A stretch of 64,000 nt of DNA. Origin: Deltaproteobacteria bacterium. GTDB lineage: Bacteria > JAGRBM01 > JAHCIT01. Shown here one piece after another: positions 40,632-50,406 of this stretch. The position numbers and the translations under genes were made by a program. The notes beneath the pieces were generated by a model, which was not told where the DNA came from, ran no database searches, and was given only the letters and a program-made list of their open reading frames with translations. The stretch is from the NCBI GenBank assembly GCA_026129095.1, contig JAHCIT010000007.1, forward strand, positions 1 to 64,000. The letters run 5' to 3'. Numbering within the stretch: the first letter of the stretch is position 1; every line of letters starts with the position of its first letter.

Positions 40632-43571
40632 CTACAGCTGGTCCATGTCGCCGGGAAGAGCACTTTCCGTCCGCACACCCGCCGGACGTACAAGGCCGGG
40701 GCCGAGTGCCTCGCCACCCTGCCCCCCGCTGTCCTCCAGCACGAACTTGAGCTGGTTCATGATCTTCGTGATCCGTTTCTGATCCCGTATCTTGTGTCCA
40801 AAGATGTCGGTGACATAGAAAGCGTCATCCACCCGCTCTTTCTTGGTGGTGATCTTGGCAAGGTGGATGGACAGCCCCAGATCGGTCATGGCCTGGGCAA
40901 CGGCATGCAGCAGCCCCAGCCGGTCGCCTGCCGTAATGTCGATGATCGTATGCTCACGGGATGAGTCATTGTCTATTTTTATCTTCACCGGAATCTGGAA
41001 CGGTATCGGGCTTGATCTCATCCCCTGCTGGCTCTGCGAAAGCATGCTGGCCACGCGCCTGCGGCCGGTGATGGCCTCATCTAGCATCGTTTCCAGCCTG
41101 TCCCAGCGTTTTGGATCACCCGCGTATTTTCCATACGGATCGCGCACCCAGAATACGTCGAATACGGTGCCATCCCGGCGGGTATTGATGTTTGCCGTGA
41201 GAATCGACAGCCCCGCTGCCGAGAACACGCCCGTCACTTTGGCAAACAATCCCTTGGCATCCAGCGTAAAGATGGCGACCTCAGTATATGGCGTGCCAGC
41301 GATCTCCTTGCGGTATAGCCAGAAACTCCGTTCGCGGAATGGCGCACCGGGATTTTCATCTCCGCGGGCACTTGCCCTTGTCTTGGCATCCAGCACGAAC
41401 TGGACATGCTCGGCGATCTGCTCGGTCCCGGTGGCAAAAAAATACCGGGTCGGAAAGAGCCCCAGTTCCGTTTCAACCTCCGGACCCGAAAACTGCTCAT
41501 GCAGAAGGTTGAGCACGGCGGATGACGTGCGGGCTATCTCGCGCTGCACGTCCGATTCGTCATACCGGCCCTTGTCGATGGCAACCGCCGTAATGTCGTG
41601 GAGACGTTTGGTGAGCTGGTGCTTCCACTCGGTCCACAGGTCTGGCCCGGTACCCCGGATATCACAAACCGTCAGCACATAGAGCATGTCGAGCATCTCG
41701 CGCCGCCCGCACATGGCGGCAAAAAGCGAAATCTGGTGCGGATCGTTGATATCCCGCTTGAGTGCCACATGCGGGTAATCCAGATGCTTGAGAACAAGCC
41801 ACTCGATATCATCCACGTCCTGAGGCGGCAGGCCCATGCGACTGCATGCCGCGCGGGCTTTCGCCGCCCCCTTCACGGCATGGTTTCCACCCATATTCTT
41901 GCCAATGTCGTGGAAAAACAGGCCCAGCGACAGGACATGAGGCCGCTCACAGGACTGGGCCAGTTCACACAGCTCAGGATAATCCTGCCGGTAATGACCA
42001 AGCGTGAAGTGGCGCAGATCCTTCATGCAGAACAGCGTGTGCACATCGGTCGTGTAGACATGATAGGCGTCATGCTGGACGTGACAGGCGATAGTTCGCC
42101 ACTCGGGCAACACGCGGCTTAGCAGCCGCAACATGTGCATGTCCTTCAGGATGCCGTGAAGCCGGGTTTGTCCGGTAAACAGGTCGCGGAAGGCATACTG
42201 CGCCGCCTGGTTCATCGAAAGGTCCGCTCCGCCGGTCAGCGAGTTGAGATAGATCATCTCTTTCGCCACTCGGGAAACGTCCTTGTTCAGCAGCTGCGAG
42301 TGCCGGAAAATCTCGATCATTGCCTCCGGCCTGCGTTCGAGCACATCACGGCTGGTAAAGGATAGCTCTCCGTTCACCAGATGGATGCCATCAGCAATAT
42401 CCTTTGGCCGGCTCAGCTTGGCCTTGAGACGGGAGCGTATGGTGGGGGTACGGCCATATTCGGCAATCCGTTCCACCGTTCGACTGACAACGTCGTTCAC
42501 CGTGTTTGCCATGAGGTAGAAGCGGCGCATGAACCGTTCCACCCCCCGCCGTCCGTCCTTGTCCGAAAAACCGAAATACCGGGCGACGCCTTCCTGGAGT
42601 TCAAAACCGAGACGGTCGGATTTCCCGGAACCACTTAGGTAGTGAAGTTCGTTACGTGTCCGGAGCATGAAATCATAGGCACGCTGAAGCTGGACCAGTT
42701 CTGTCTGGTTGAGAAAACCGCGCCCGGCCAGTTCTTTCAGGGTATGGGTTCCAAACTTCACAAAGCTGAGCCACGAAAGCACCTGAATGTCCCGCAGCCC
42801 GCCCCGGCCCTCCTTCACATTGGGCTCCAGCAGGAATACCGAATCTCCGAACTTCTCATGCCGCTGCCGCATCAGATCAATCTGGCGCTCCACGAACTTG
42901 TCAGGTGCCTCACGAAGGACTTTCTGCAGGATTCTGCTTTCATACTGCCGGTAACAATTCGGATCGCCTTCCAGAAACCGCGACGCACACAATGCCGTCC
43001 GCACTGTCTCATCGGATCGGACCATCTCTTCGCACTCGGTAATCCGCCGGACCGAGTAACCGACCTCGAACTTCAGATCCCACAGCCAGAAGACGATCTT
43101 TTCGACCAGTTTTGCCAGGGGGCCGCTATCCTTGTCGGTACCGACAAACTGGATATCAATATCGGAAAGCGGGCTCCGTTCGTTGCGGCCATAACCACCA
43201 ATCGCCATCAGGCACCATGACAGGGGGGGCTCCGTAACGGTTTTTCTCGCCTCGGTCACCAGAAAACCCAGCAACTGGTCGATGGTTTCCGCGTGGAGAC
43301 GGGTGACAAAGCGGCCCGAGGCACCTTCATCATGTGCCTTGCGAATCAGCATCCGGCTTTCCTGCAGAAACCGGCTCACGACCGGAACCGGTCCGCCGCC
43401 ATTCAGCTCACCCGTCTCGATGGAAGGCAATGCGACCTGCGGATCAGAGGCCGACCGCTCGGGATCATCCTGATCGAGATCCCGCCAATCGATCGGAAGG
43501 CCAACTGCGGTATCTACCGGCAGATCGGCCTGCACCGCTCCGGAACCACTGATTTCTGTTTTTTCTTTCAT
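40632..43571 (-). CDS. glnD: GlnD, bifunctional PII uridylyltransferase/uridylyl-removing enzyme
   Basis: The 979-residue protein has the nucleotidyltransferase motif GGYGRNERSPLSDIDI (125-140), a GlnE/D helical domain, an HD phosphohydrolase domain with LFFHDIGKNMGG, and two C-terminal ACT domains that sense glutamine. It modifies PII to set nitrogen status. The ATG at 43571 has AAGGA just upstream, and longer in-frame starts overlap the divergent amidase promoter. It is convergent with the acyl-CoA ligase gene (10-bp gap). Confidence 0.95.
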   Translation of the reverse strand: MKEKTEISGSGAVQADLPVDTAVGLPIDWRDLDQDDPERSASDPQVALPSIETGELNGGGPVPVVSRFLQESRMLIRKAHDEGASGRFVTRLHAETIDQLLGFLVTEARKTVTEPPLSWCLMAIGGYGRNERSPLSDIDIQFVGTDKDSGPLAKLVEKIVFWLWDLKFEVGYSVRRITECEEMVRSDETVRTALCASRFLEGDPNCYRQYESRILQKVLREAPDKFVERQIDLMRQRHEKFGDSVFLLEPNVKEGRGGLRDIQVLSWLSFVKFGTHTLKELAGRGFLNQTELVQLQRAYDFMLRTRNELHYLSGSGKSDRLGFELQEGVARYFGFSDKDGRRGVERFMRRFYLMANTVNDVVSRTVERIAEYGRTPTIRSRLKAKLSRPKDIADGIHLVNGELSFTSRDVLERRPEAMIEIFRHSQLLNKDVSRVAKEMIYLNSLTGGADLSMNQAAQYAFRDLFTGQTRLHGILKDMHMLRLLSRVLPEWRTIACHVQHDAYHVYTTDVHTLFCMKDLRHFTLGHYRQDYPELCELAQSCERPHVLSLGLFFHDIGKNMGGNHAVKGAAKARAACSRMGLPPQDVDDIEWLVLKHLDYPHVALKRDINDPHQISLFAAMCGRREMLDMLYVLTVCDIRGTGPDLWTEWKHQLTKRLHDITAVAIDKGRYDESDVQREIARTSSAVLNLLHEQFSGPEVETELGLFPTRYFFATGTEQIAEHVQFVLDAKTRASARGDENPGAPFRERSFWLYRKEIAGTPYTEVAIFTLDAKGLFAKVTGVFSAAGLSILTANINTRRDGTVFDVFWVRDPYGKYAGDPKRWDRLETMLDEAITGRRRVASMLSQSQQGMRSSPIPFQIPVKIKIDNDSSREHTIIDITAGDRLGLLHAVAQAMTDLGLSIHLAKITTKKERVDDAFYVTDIFGHKIRDQKRITKIMNQLKFVLEDSGGQGGEALGPGLVRPAGVRTESALPGDMDQL

Positions 43572-43687
43572 TTCCTTAATGCTGGTGACCCATCTGGTCG
43601 AACCCAGTGTGGTACCGGCAAGGCTCGGCTGTCCATGAGCCGGAAAACCCTGTCCTGACCATTCAAACATTCTACACTGTTCATTCA

Positions 43688-44980
43688 ATGGCATCGGACC
43701 GGCGACAAATCCTGAAGCTGCTGGGGTTCTCCAGCGCGGCATTTGCCTTCCGGAATGGACTCTGGACACCACAGGTCCATGCCCAAACACCCTCGGCAAC
43801 CGGGAAATCTGGCGGCCCACCCCGCCCAGTTTCGGTGGAAAAGCTGACCTATACCCAGTCGGCCGGGTATTCACGAATCGTCATCGAGTGCAGTGGCGAG
43901 GCGGAGCTTGCCATGCAGGAACTCCCCGCCGACCCTGAACACCAGAAGTCCGACCGTGTGCTCGTGGATATCAAGCCCGCCAGACGCGGGAAGGCCCTTC
44001 CCGCCGAATTCAAGATCGAAAATGGCATCCTGCTGGGAGTCCGGACCGGTCAGTTCGACCGTGATACCGTCAGGGTTGTGCTCGACTTCCGGACACTGAA
44101 CAGGGTCGGCATGACCAGGATGTTTGATCCGTTCCGCGTGGTGCTCGATATCGACGGCCGCAACATGGAGGATTTGCTCGCTGGCCCCGCCAGTCACGAA
44201 CCACCGGCCGACATGGACGGCGAGGGCCTCTCGGCCCTTCTGGGTGGAAGCGGAAAGGCCATCTCTCCCGCAGCAACCGGGAGCGCCCGCCCTCCCCGGA
44301 TCATCCTGGATCCCGGTCACGGAGGGAAGGATCCCGGTGCAGTCGGGCCCGCAGGACTCCAGGAAAAGGAAGTCGCTTTGCGTGTGGCTGACGAGACGGG
44401 CGAGCTGCTCACCCGTGCCGGGTACCGCATCAACCTGACACGCGAGAATGACCGGTTCCTGGAACTCACCGAGCGCACCGCATTCGCCAACAAGCAGGGT
44501 GGGGACCTGTTCGTTTCCATTCACTGCAATGCCGCCAAGAACCGCGAGGCCCGGGGTATCGAGACCTACTACCTGAATCCCAAGGTGGACAAGTCCCGGG
44601 CGCTTCTCATCGCCAAGGAAAACTTCACCAGCCTTGATGCCGTGCAACGGACCGGGAACAGTTTCGCCGATGCCATTCTCTCCGACCTCGCCTTCAGCAT
44701 GAAGGAAGGTGAGTCCAGGTCGCTATCGGAGCAACTGCTCGAAACGCTATGGGACAAGGCATCAGGGTTCCCCGGGACACAGAACCGCGGTCTTGGACAC
44801 GGGCCGCTATATGTTCTGATCGGCGCACGGATGCCGTCATCACTTGTGGAGCTGTCGTTTATCTCGAACCCGGCCGAGGAAAAACTGCTCCGCAGCACGA
44901 CTTACCAGAAGGCACTCGCCGAAGGGCTCGCCAGCGGGATCAGAGGATATATGGATGCAAACCCGGTAAAGGGCGGCTGA
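43688..44980 (+). CDS. N-acetylmuramoyl-L-alanine amidase with AMIN domain (AmiC-type)
   Basis: The 430-residue protein starts with a Tat-like signal (DRRQILKLLG then a hydrophobic stretch to ~32). The AMIN septal-targeting domain is ~48-160, and the Amidase_3 domain begins at ~203. Zinc ligands are H211 in DPGHGGKDPG, Glu in LQEKE, His in VSIHCNA, and the catalytic Glu is in LVELSFISNP. It cleaves peptide stems from peptidoglycan during cell separation. It is divergent from glnD and ends 4 bp before a convergent efp gene. Confidence 0.92.
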   Translation: MASDRRQILKLLGFSSAAFAFRNGLWTPQVHAQTPSATGKSGGPPRPVSVEKLTYTQSAGYSRIVIECSGEAELAMQELPADPEHQKSDRVLVDIKPARRGKALPAEFKIENGILLGVRTGQFDRDTVRVVLDFRTLNRVGMTRMFDPFRVVLDIDGRNMEDLLAGPASHEPPADMDGEGLSALLGGSGKAISPAATGSARPPRIILDPGHGGKDPGAVGPAGLQEKEVALRVADETGELLTRAGYRINLTRENDRFLELTERTAFANKQGGDLFVSIHCNAAKNREARGIETYYLNPKVDKSRALLIAKENFTSLDAVQRTGNSFADAILSDLAFSMKEGESRSLSEQLLETLWDKASGFPGTQNRGLGHGPLYVLIGARMPSSLVELSFISNPAEEKLLRSTTYQKALAEGLASGIRGYMDANPVKGG

Positions 44981-44983
44981 AAC

Positions 44984-45547
44984 CTACGCCCGGTCCAGGT
45001 ATGTCCCCTCGCGGGAGTCCACGGTAATCACGTCATCCACATTGATGAACTGCGGCACCTGGACAACGAGGCCGGTTTCCAGCTTGGCCGGCTTCTTGGA
45101 TGCCGAGACAGTGGCGCCTTTCAGCGGCGGGTCAGTTTCGATCACCTTGAGGTTCACCTTGTTGGGGGCACTGACCTGGATCGCCTTGCCCTCGTGAAGG
45201 GCCACCTGGACCTTGATGCCCGGAAGGAGGTAGTTCACCACATCACCCAGGGTTTCCTTGTCGAAGGAGAACTGCTCGTAGTTCTCCGAGTTCATGAAGT
45301 GGTATTCGCCCTGATCTTCGTAAAGGAACTCCGCTTCGATACGGTCAAGAAAAACCTGCTCCATCCGCTCATCGGGACGGAACCGCTGTTCAAAGGAGTT
45401 GCCATTCACGACGTTGCGAAGGCGGGTCTGGATCATCCCGCGCAGGTTGCCGGGAGTGTGGTGGTGGGTCTTCATCACCAGGCACAGGTTCCCCTCAACC
45501 GTGACCAGCATTCCGGGTCTCAGATCGATCGCTGCGATTACCGACAT
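44984..45547 (-). CDS. efp: elongation factor P with unusual modification loop
   Basis: The 187-residue protein has the three beta domains of EF-P: RPGMLVTVEGNLCLV, the middle RFRPDERMEQV region, and the C-terminal signature KKPAKLETGLVVQVPQFI. It rescues ribosomes stalled at polyproline. The domain I loop reads TPGNLRG, so Asn34 replaces the Lys or Arg that other EF-Ps lysylate, rhamnosylate or deoxyhypusinate. GGAG precedes the ATG. A perfect 16-bp palindrome lies 19 bp upstream of the start. Confidence 0.93.
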   Translation of the reverse strand: MSVIAAIDLRPGMLVTVEGNLCLVMKTHHHTPGNLRGMIQTRLRNVVNGNSFEQRFRPDERMEQVFLDRIEAEFLYEDQGEYHFMNSENYEQFSFDKETLGDVVNYLLPGIKVQVALHEGKAIQVSAPNKVNLKVIETDPPLKGATVSASKKPAKLETGLVVQVPQFINVDDVITVDSREGTYLDRA

Positions 45548-45565
45548 TGCTCTTTTCTCTCCGCT

Positions 45566-45581
45566 CCGGATAATTATCCGG
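45566..45581. promoter_or_regulatory. perfect 16-bp palindrome between efp and acyl-CoA ligase
   Basis: CCGGATAATTATCCGG is fully self-complementary. It lies 19 bp from the efp start and 76 bp before the ligase gene on the other strand. It may be a repressor site for the divergent pair. Confidence 0.45.
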
Positions 45582-45656
45582 CCTGGTAAAACCGGCGGTG
45601 CCCTTAGCCCCCGGCGGCGGGGGGCGTCAACCCCCGCTGGAAGGAGCCGTACGCGC

Positions 45657-47189
45657 ATGCTTCTCAGCGAACTTCCCAGGCGCAGTGCCAGGCTGGAGCC
45701 CAACATCGCAGCCGGGCTGGACCGGGGCCGGCAGATCACGAACCGTCAGTGGCGGGAACGGATGCTCGTCCAGGCCGCATGGCTGCGGGCGCATGGGTCA
45801 GGGCCGGGGAAGCGGGTCGCGGTTCTCTCCTACAACCGTATCGAGATGCTGGATCTCTACTTTTCGATCCCGGCCATCGGCGCAGTTATCGTTCCAGTGA
45901 ACTACCGGCTCAAGGCGTATGAACTGGAATACCAGTTCTCCGATGCCGAAGTGGACATCCTGTTCGTCGAGAAAGCACTGTGGCCCGAGGCAAAGACCGC
46001 TCTATTAAAGATCCCGCGCAAGGTGACTGTGATTGGACTCGATTTCAGCGGAGATGGCGTGCTGCCATATGAGAATACGGTTTCCGGACCACCGCTCACC
46101 GATCTGCCCGTATTCAGCGAGCATGAGACAGCACTCCAGGCATATACCTCCGGGACTACCGGGAGGCCCAAAGGTGTGTTGCTTACCCACCGGAACATGC
46201 TGGCCAACTCATGGACCGGATGCATCGAAAAACGCATCTATCCCGGCGAAAAACTCCTGCACTCGGCGCCACTCTTTCATCTGGCCGCCATTTCGTCATT
46301 CTATTCGACTGCACTTATCGGCGGAACCCATGTCTTTCTGCCTGCGTTCGATCCCAAAGCCGTCGTTGACACCATCGAGAAAGAGCGCATCACCTTCTGC
46401 CTGTTTGTTCCAACAATGATCAACATGCTCCTGGAAATGCCGGGCATCGAGAAGCGCGATTTTTCGAGCCTCAAGATCATCAGCTACGGAGGATCCAGCA
46501 TCCCGGTGGACAGGCTCCGCAAGGCGATCGAGGTGTTTGGTTGCGGCTTCGTGCAGGGCTACGGGCAAACCGAGGCTGCCCCGATCCTGACCACGCTCCG
46601 CCCCGAGGAGCATGTTCTGGATGGCCCGCTGTCGAAACGGCTGGCTTCTGCCGGCCGCGAGGCGGTGGGCTGCGAGGTCCGTGTGGTGCGGCCCGACGGA
46701 TCAGATGTCACTCCCGGTGGTGAAGTGGGCGAAGTCGTCGGCCGCGGCGACAACATCATGAAAGGATACTGGAAGCAGCCGGAGGCGACTGCCGAAACGC
46801 TCCGTGGCGGCTGGCTCCACACGGGCGATCTCGGCTGGATCGACGAGGACGGATACATTTACATCGTTGACCGCCTGAAGGACATGATCATCTCGGGGGG
46901 AGAAAATATCTACCCTCGGGAGATCGAGGAACTGCTCTACACTCATCCGAAGATACTGGAAGCCGCGGTCTATGGAATCCCCGACCCCAAGTGGGGCGAA
47001 AAAGTCATCGCTGCCGTTGTCCCGCGAGCGGGACAGTCCCTGACACCGGAAGAAGTCGGCAGTTTTTGCAAGGACAACCTCGCCAGCTACAAGAAACCCC
47101 GCGAGGTGCTGATCACTGATATCCTGCCACGCAATGCCGCTGGCAAAGTGCTCAAGACGGAACTTCGGGCCCGGCATGGCGGTGGCTGA
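45657..47189 (+). CDS. acyl-CoA synthetase (AMP-forming, long-chain type)
   Basis: The 510-residue ANL enzyme has YTSGTTGRPKGVLLTH (about 160-175), GYGQTEAAP as the adenine-binding A5-type motif, LHTGDLGWIDEDGYIYIVDRLKDMI and the catalytic Lys in NAAGKVLK. It activates a medium- or long-chain acid. AAGGAG lies about 11 nt before the ATG at 45657; a longer start would cross the efp promoter. It heads a long plus-strand run that includes an acyltransferase and other genes. Confidence 0.9.
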   Translation: MLLSELPRRSARLEPNIAAGLDRGRQITNRQWRERMLVQAAWLRAHGSGPGKRVAVLSYNRIEMLDLYFSIPAIGAVIVPVNYRLKAYELEYQFSDAEVDILFVEKALWPEAKTALLKIPRKVTVIGLDFSGDGVLPYENTVSGPPLTDLPVFSEHETALQAYTSGTTGRPKGVLLTHRNMLANSWTGCIEKRIYPGEKLLHSAPLFHLAAISSFYSTALIGGTHVFLPAFDPKAVVDTIEKERITFCLFVPTMINMLLEMPGIEKRDFSSLKIISYGGSSIPVDRLRKAIEVFGCGFVQGYGQTEAAPILTTLRPEEHVLDGPLSKRLASAGREAVGCEVRVVRPDGSDVTPGGEVGEVVGRGDNIMKGYWKQPEATAETLRGGWLHTGDLGWIDEDGYIYIVDRLKDMIISGGENIYPREIEELLYTHPKILEAAVYGIPDPKWGEKVIAAVVPRAGQSLTPEEVGSFCKDNLASYKKPREVLITDILPRNAAGKVLKTELRARHGGG

Positions 47190-47308
47190 CGGCGGGTTGC
47201 CGGTATTCCCTTGCCCCGGCCATCCGGTCCCGATAGTGTACGCCCTCAAGCTATCACTGCCTGCCGCCGTACCAGACGACTGGCAGGAGGCTGAAAGGAA
47301 ATCACCCC

Positions 47309-47590
47309 ATGGCGCGCTTTGACGATCTCCTCAACGGTTTCATGGGACAGGGTGCGGACACCGGAGCCCCCGGCACTGACGCAGGAACGCTTGGAGACCT
47401 GTGGGAACGGATCCGGAGACTGACTCCGGCCAAGGCCATGCTGGCCGCCCCTCTTTTGTTTGCGACTGCCGGCATTGCCGTCCTGGGCCTGCTCGCTGCG
47501 GCGATTTTCGGTGCAGCCGCACTTGTTCTCCTGGAAACGCTGCTTGGGAACAGCCCGGCTCCGGGCCCGGCAGCCCAAACCGTTCACTAA
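47309..47590 (+). CDS. small membrane protein of unknown function
   Basis: The 93-residue protein has a soluble N-terminal ~40 residues, then one or two adjacent hydrophobic helices (about 42-78) rich in Ala and Gly, then a short Pro-rich tail. No family is recognised. AAAGGAA and GGAGG precede the ATG. It may be co-transcribed with the acyl-CoA ligase upstream. Confidence 0.5.
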   Translation: MARFDDLLNGFMGQGADTGAPGTDAGTLGDLWERIRRLTPAKAMLAAPLLFATAGIAVLGLLAAAIFGAAALVLLETLLGNSPAPGPAAQTVH

Positions 47591-47613
47591 GCTTCTGAAA
47601 TAACAGTCAGCCA

Positions 47614-48276
47614 TTGACCTTTGCCTCCCCTTATCCCGGCCTCCAGCCGGACCTGATTGCCCGGCATATCCCGTTTGCCGGGAACGAGCCTGTGCTTGTG
47701 CTGGAGCTGTGCAATACCACGCCGCTCTGGGCGCCAATGATTTCCACGCTTCAACCAGAAGCACGGTTCGTGATTTTCACCCGGCAACCGGAAGCAGAAA
47801 CCTCGGCTCGCGCATCCGCAGACAGTATTGCCGGGAAAACCCGGTTCCTTCGTGCTGACTGGTACACCGGAAGCTGGGAAACGCGGCTCCCGCCGGAATC
47901 TTTTCACGCCATCTGGGTTCCATTCGTGACAACCGGTGCGGCCGTCGCAGCACAGGAGCGTCTGATTGGCCGCCTTGCGTCCAAACTGCGGCCCGGTGGT
48001 GTTCTGCTCTGGGGTGCAGAACTCCGTGCCGCCACACCGGAGCTGGAGAGCGATTACGAGCGGCGGCTGCATGAGTGGCGGCAGGTGCATATGAATATGC
48101 CGGCGGATCACGATCCAGCCGCCAAGGGAACTGGCGAACATCTGGCCGGGAGCGAGGTCTTCCGTCCCCGCTGGGAGCAACTCCGCCATTGGATCGAGCA
48201 GACAGGACTCTCGAATGTCGAACTGCTCTGGAAACAGGAACTGGCTGCCGTCGTCACGGGCATGAAAAGGGTATAA
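47614..48276 (+). CDS. putative class I SAM-methyltransferase-like protein
   Basis: The 220-residue product has Rossmann-like alternating segments: VLVLELCNTTP at the position of the SAM glycine motif but lacking its usual glycines, then LPPESFHAIWVPFVTTGA and LRPGGVLLWGAE typical of methyltransferase motif IV to VI. It could be a degenerate methyltransferase. The likely start is a TTG at 47614, with no good ribosome site, so the N-terminus is uncertain. It lies 24 bp after the small membrane protein gene. Confidence 0.55.
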   Translation: MTFASPYPGLQPDLIARHIPFAGNEPVLVLELCNTTPLWAPMISTLQPEARFVIFTRQPEAETSARASADSIAGKTRFLRADWYTGSWETRLPPESFHAIWVPFVTTGAAVAAQERLIGRLASKLRPGGVLLWGAELRAATPELESDYERRLHEWRQVHMNMPADHDPAAKGTGEHLAGSEVFRPRWEQLRHWIEQTGLSNVELLWKQELAAVVTGMKRV

Positions 48277-48286
48277 GGCCAAGGGC

Positions 48287-49447
48287 ATGACACGGATCGA
48301 GCGGTTGTATGCGGCGGTTGGACTCGCCTGGCTTCTGGTAGCAGCGCTGCTGGGCTTTGCCATTGCACTGTTCGGTCCTGAACTGATCCCTTATCCCGTT
48401 CTCAAGTTCCATATTCATGCAGCCGTGCTCGGCGGAATCCTTCACCTCTGGTTTGCGCTCCTGTCCGAACGGATGGGGGGGCTGTTTCCGGGCCATGGAG
48501 CCGGCTTTACGCTGCTGGTGCTGACACATGGGGCGATTGGCGCATTCACAGCGGGCCTTGTGTGGAAAACGGCCCTCCTTGCACTGGCGGCCATCCTGAT
48601 AATGGCTGCACTCCTTGCTGTTCTTCTGCTCTCATGGCGGGCTTTCCTGAAGCACGGCGGATTCCGGCCTGAAAACGGTGGTCTGCGTCCCCATGCCGGA
48701 GCCCTGCTGCTCGCCACCGGTGCGATTGCCGCATTTTCGGGCGCCGCCTGGATGGGCTGGCGCATGTCGCAGGAAGGTTTCCTGTTTCCGCTCAAAACCG
48801 CCCATACGATGCTCGGGGTATTCGGTGGCCTTGTCATGGCCGCCCTCTCTATTGACCATCTCCCCTCTCCCGGCGATCCGCCCCATGTATGGGGATGGCA
48901 ACCGGTGACAGAACTGGTAATGACCGGTCTTGCCGCCGCCAGTGCCGCCGTGCTTGGCCTCTACGGACAGGCTGGCCGGATGGATATTCCGTTCCTGATG
49001 CTCGGCGGGGTGGCAGTGCTTCATTTCGTATCGCTGCTTCCGCGCAAATCGAGCGAACAGATCACCGCCTGGGCGATCAGCATACTTCTGCTGACCGGAG
49101 TCATCCTGCTCCACCGCTTCCACGACGGCGGCGGCGAGGATGTCCGCCGCGCAGCCCACCATGCGATCGTGACCGGCTTTGTGCTTCCACTGCTTCTGGG
49201 ACACGCTTTTGGCGCTGCAGGAGCATTCGGCCCATCAGCCGTGGCATCCATCCGGCTTGTCACGGGCGGTGCGGGACTCCTCGTCATCGGATTTATTGTG
49301 CGTTCCGCCGGTCTGGCTGGAGCCGAGACCCTGCTCATGGCAGCCGGTTTTGTCACCGCCGCTTCGGTTGCCTTTGGCGCCAAGGTATTTTTCGAGGCCC
49401 CCGGAGATTCCGCGGAGCATGATCTTCCGGCCAGCCGGGGAGCCTGA
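48287..49447 (+). CDS. polytopic membrane protein with conserved histidines, function unknown
   Basis: The 386-residue protein has about 11-12 transmembrane helices. Several hold histidines in places typical of haem ligands: KFHIHAAVLGG (about 40-50), LTHGAIGAF, KTAHTMLGVFGG and HHAIVTGFVLPLLLGH. This recalls NnrS or haem-copper-oxidase-related membrane proteins, but I cannot assign a family. It sits 10 bp after the methyltransferase-like gene, so they share a transcript. Confidence 0.6.
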   Translation: MTRIERLYAAVGLAWLLVAALLGFAIALFGPELIPYPVLKFHIHAAVLGGILHLWFALLSERMGGLFPGHGAGFTLLVLTHGAIGAFTAGLVWKTALLALAAILIMAALLAVLLLSWRAFLKHGGFRPENGGLRPHAGALLLATGAIAAFSGAAWMGWRMSQEGFLFPLKTAHTMLGVFGGLVMAALSIDHLPSPGDPPHVWGWQPVTELVMTGLAAASAAVLGLYGQAGRMDIPFLMLGGVAVLHFVSLLPRKSSEQITAWAISILLLTGVILLHRFHDGGGEDVRRAAHHAIVTGFVLPLLLGHAFGAAGAFGPSAVASIRLVTGGAGLLVIGFIVRSAGLAGAETLLMAAGFVTAASVAFGAKVFFEAPGDSAEHDLPASRGA

Positions 49448-49504
49448 TATGGCTGGTTCCGGCACCTGCGGACCGCTAGACTTTGCCGGCGGAAAGGTTC
49501 GCCC

Positions 49505-50395
49505 ATGAATGACGACGATCCAGTGCGCGACGCCTTGGGACGCCTGAAAGAAATGGCTGGCAAGTGGCTGTCGCCGGAAGTTCCGGTGGATGACAAGCTG
49601 CGCGAGTTCAGCGAAATCCTCGGCGCTCCACTGAATGAGGCAGACGATTCCCGGACCGATCTTATTGACCCCGACTTTGTGAAAGAACAGTACGGCCGTC
49701 TTGAAACCTGGGGGCGTATCTGGTTCCGGCAGGAGCTTTCCGGAACGGAACACATCCCCCCGGCTGGTCAGGGTGCTGTACTGGTATCAAACCACGCAAT
49801 TCTCGCACTTGATTCGCTGTTTCTGTTCGAGCGCATTTACCACGAAACCGGCCGTATCGTCCGGCCCACGGTAGACAAGAACAGCATCCGGGTGCCCTAT
49901 TTCCGCCAGTGGATGCAGAAGCTGGGCGCGGTTTATGGATCCCGCGAGAACGCGGTCCACCTGTGCAAGTCCGGCGAACTGACCCTCTCCTACCCCGGAG
50001 GCGCCCGCGAGGCACTCAAACCCACACGGGACCGCTATGCCCTTTATTGGGAAAAATCACTTGGATTCGTCAAGGTGGCTGTTGAAGCAGGGGTGCCGAT
50101 CATCCCTGTGGCGAGCATTGGCGGTGACGATGCATATGTGAGCCTGCTCGAAGACAATGTGCTGGTGCAGCGGCTGCTCGGCACCGACAAATACAAAATG
50201 CCGCTTTATCTGGGACTGGGCCTCCTGCCGTTACCTGTTAAACTCCGTTTCGTCGTCGGCGAACCTGTCTATCTCAATCTCCCGCCGTGGAAGGCTGACG
50301 ACGACGATGCCCTGTGGGAAATCCAGAACTCCATCAAGGAGAAGCTGGAACTGATGATTGAGGAAGAACTGGTCAGAAGGGGCAGGGGCATCTAG
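49505..50395 (+). CDS. lysophospholipid/MGAT-like acyltransferase family protein
   Basis: The 296-residue protein belongs to the PlsC-like superfamily. The catalytic block is SNHAILALDSL (about 95-105), close to NHx4-5D, and YPGGAREAL (159-167) matches the MGAT/TMEM68-like branch rather than true PlsC. It should transfer an acyl group from acyl-CoA to a glycerol- or wax-type acceptor at the membrane. There is no signal peptide. It lies in the long plus-strand run behind the acyl-CoA ligase. Confidence 0.8.
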   Translation: MNDDDPVRDALGRLKEMAGKWLSPEVPVDDKLREFSEILGAPLNEADDSRTDLIDPDFVKEQYGRLETWGRIWFRQELSGTEHIPPAGQGAVLVSNHAILALDSLFLFERIYHETGRIVRPTVDKNSIRVPYFRQWMQKLGAVYGSRENAVHLCKSGELTLSYPGGAREALKPTRDRYALYWEKSLGFVKVAVEAGVPIIPVASIGGDDAYVSLLEDNVLVQRLLGTDKYKMPLYLGLGLLPLPVKLRFVVGEPVYLNLPPWKADDDDALWEIQNSIKEKLELMIEEELVRRGRGI

Positions 50396-50406
50396 CCTTC
50401 TGATAT

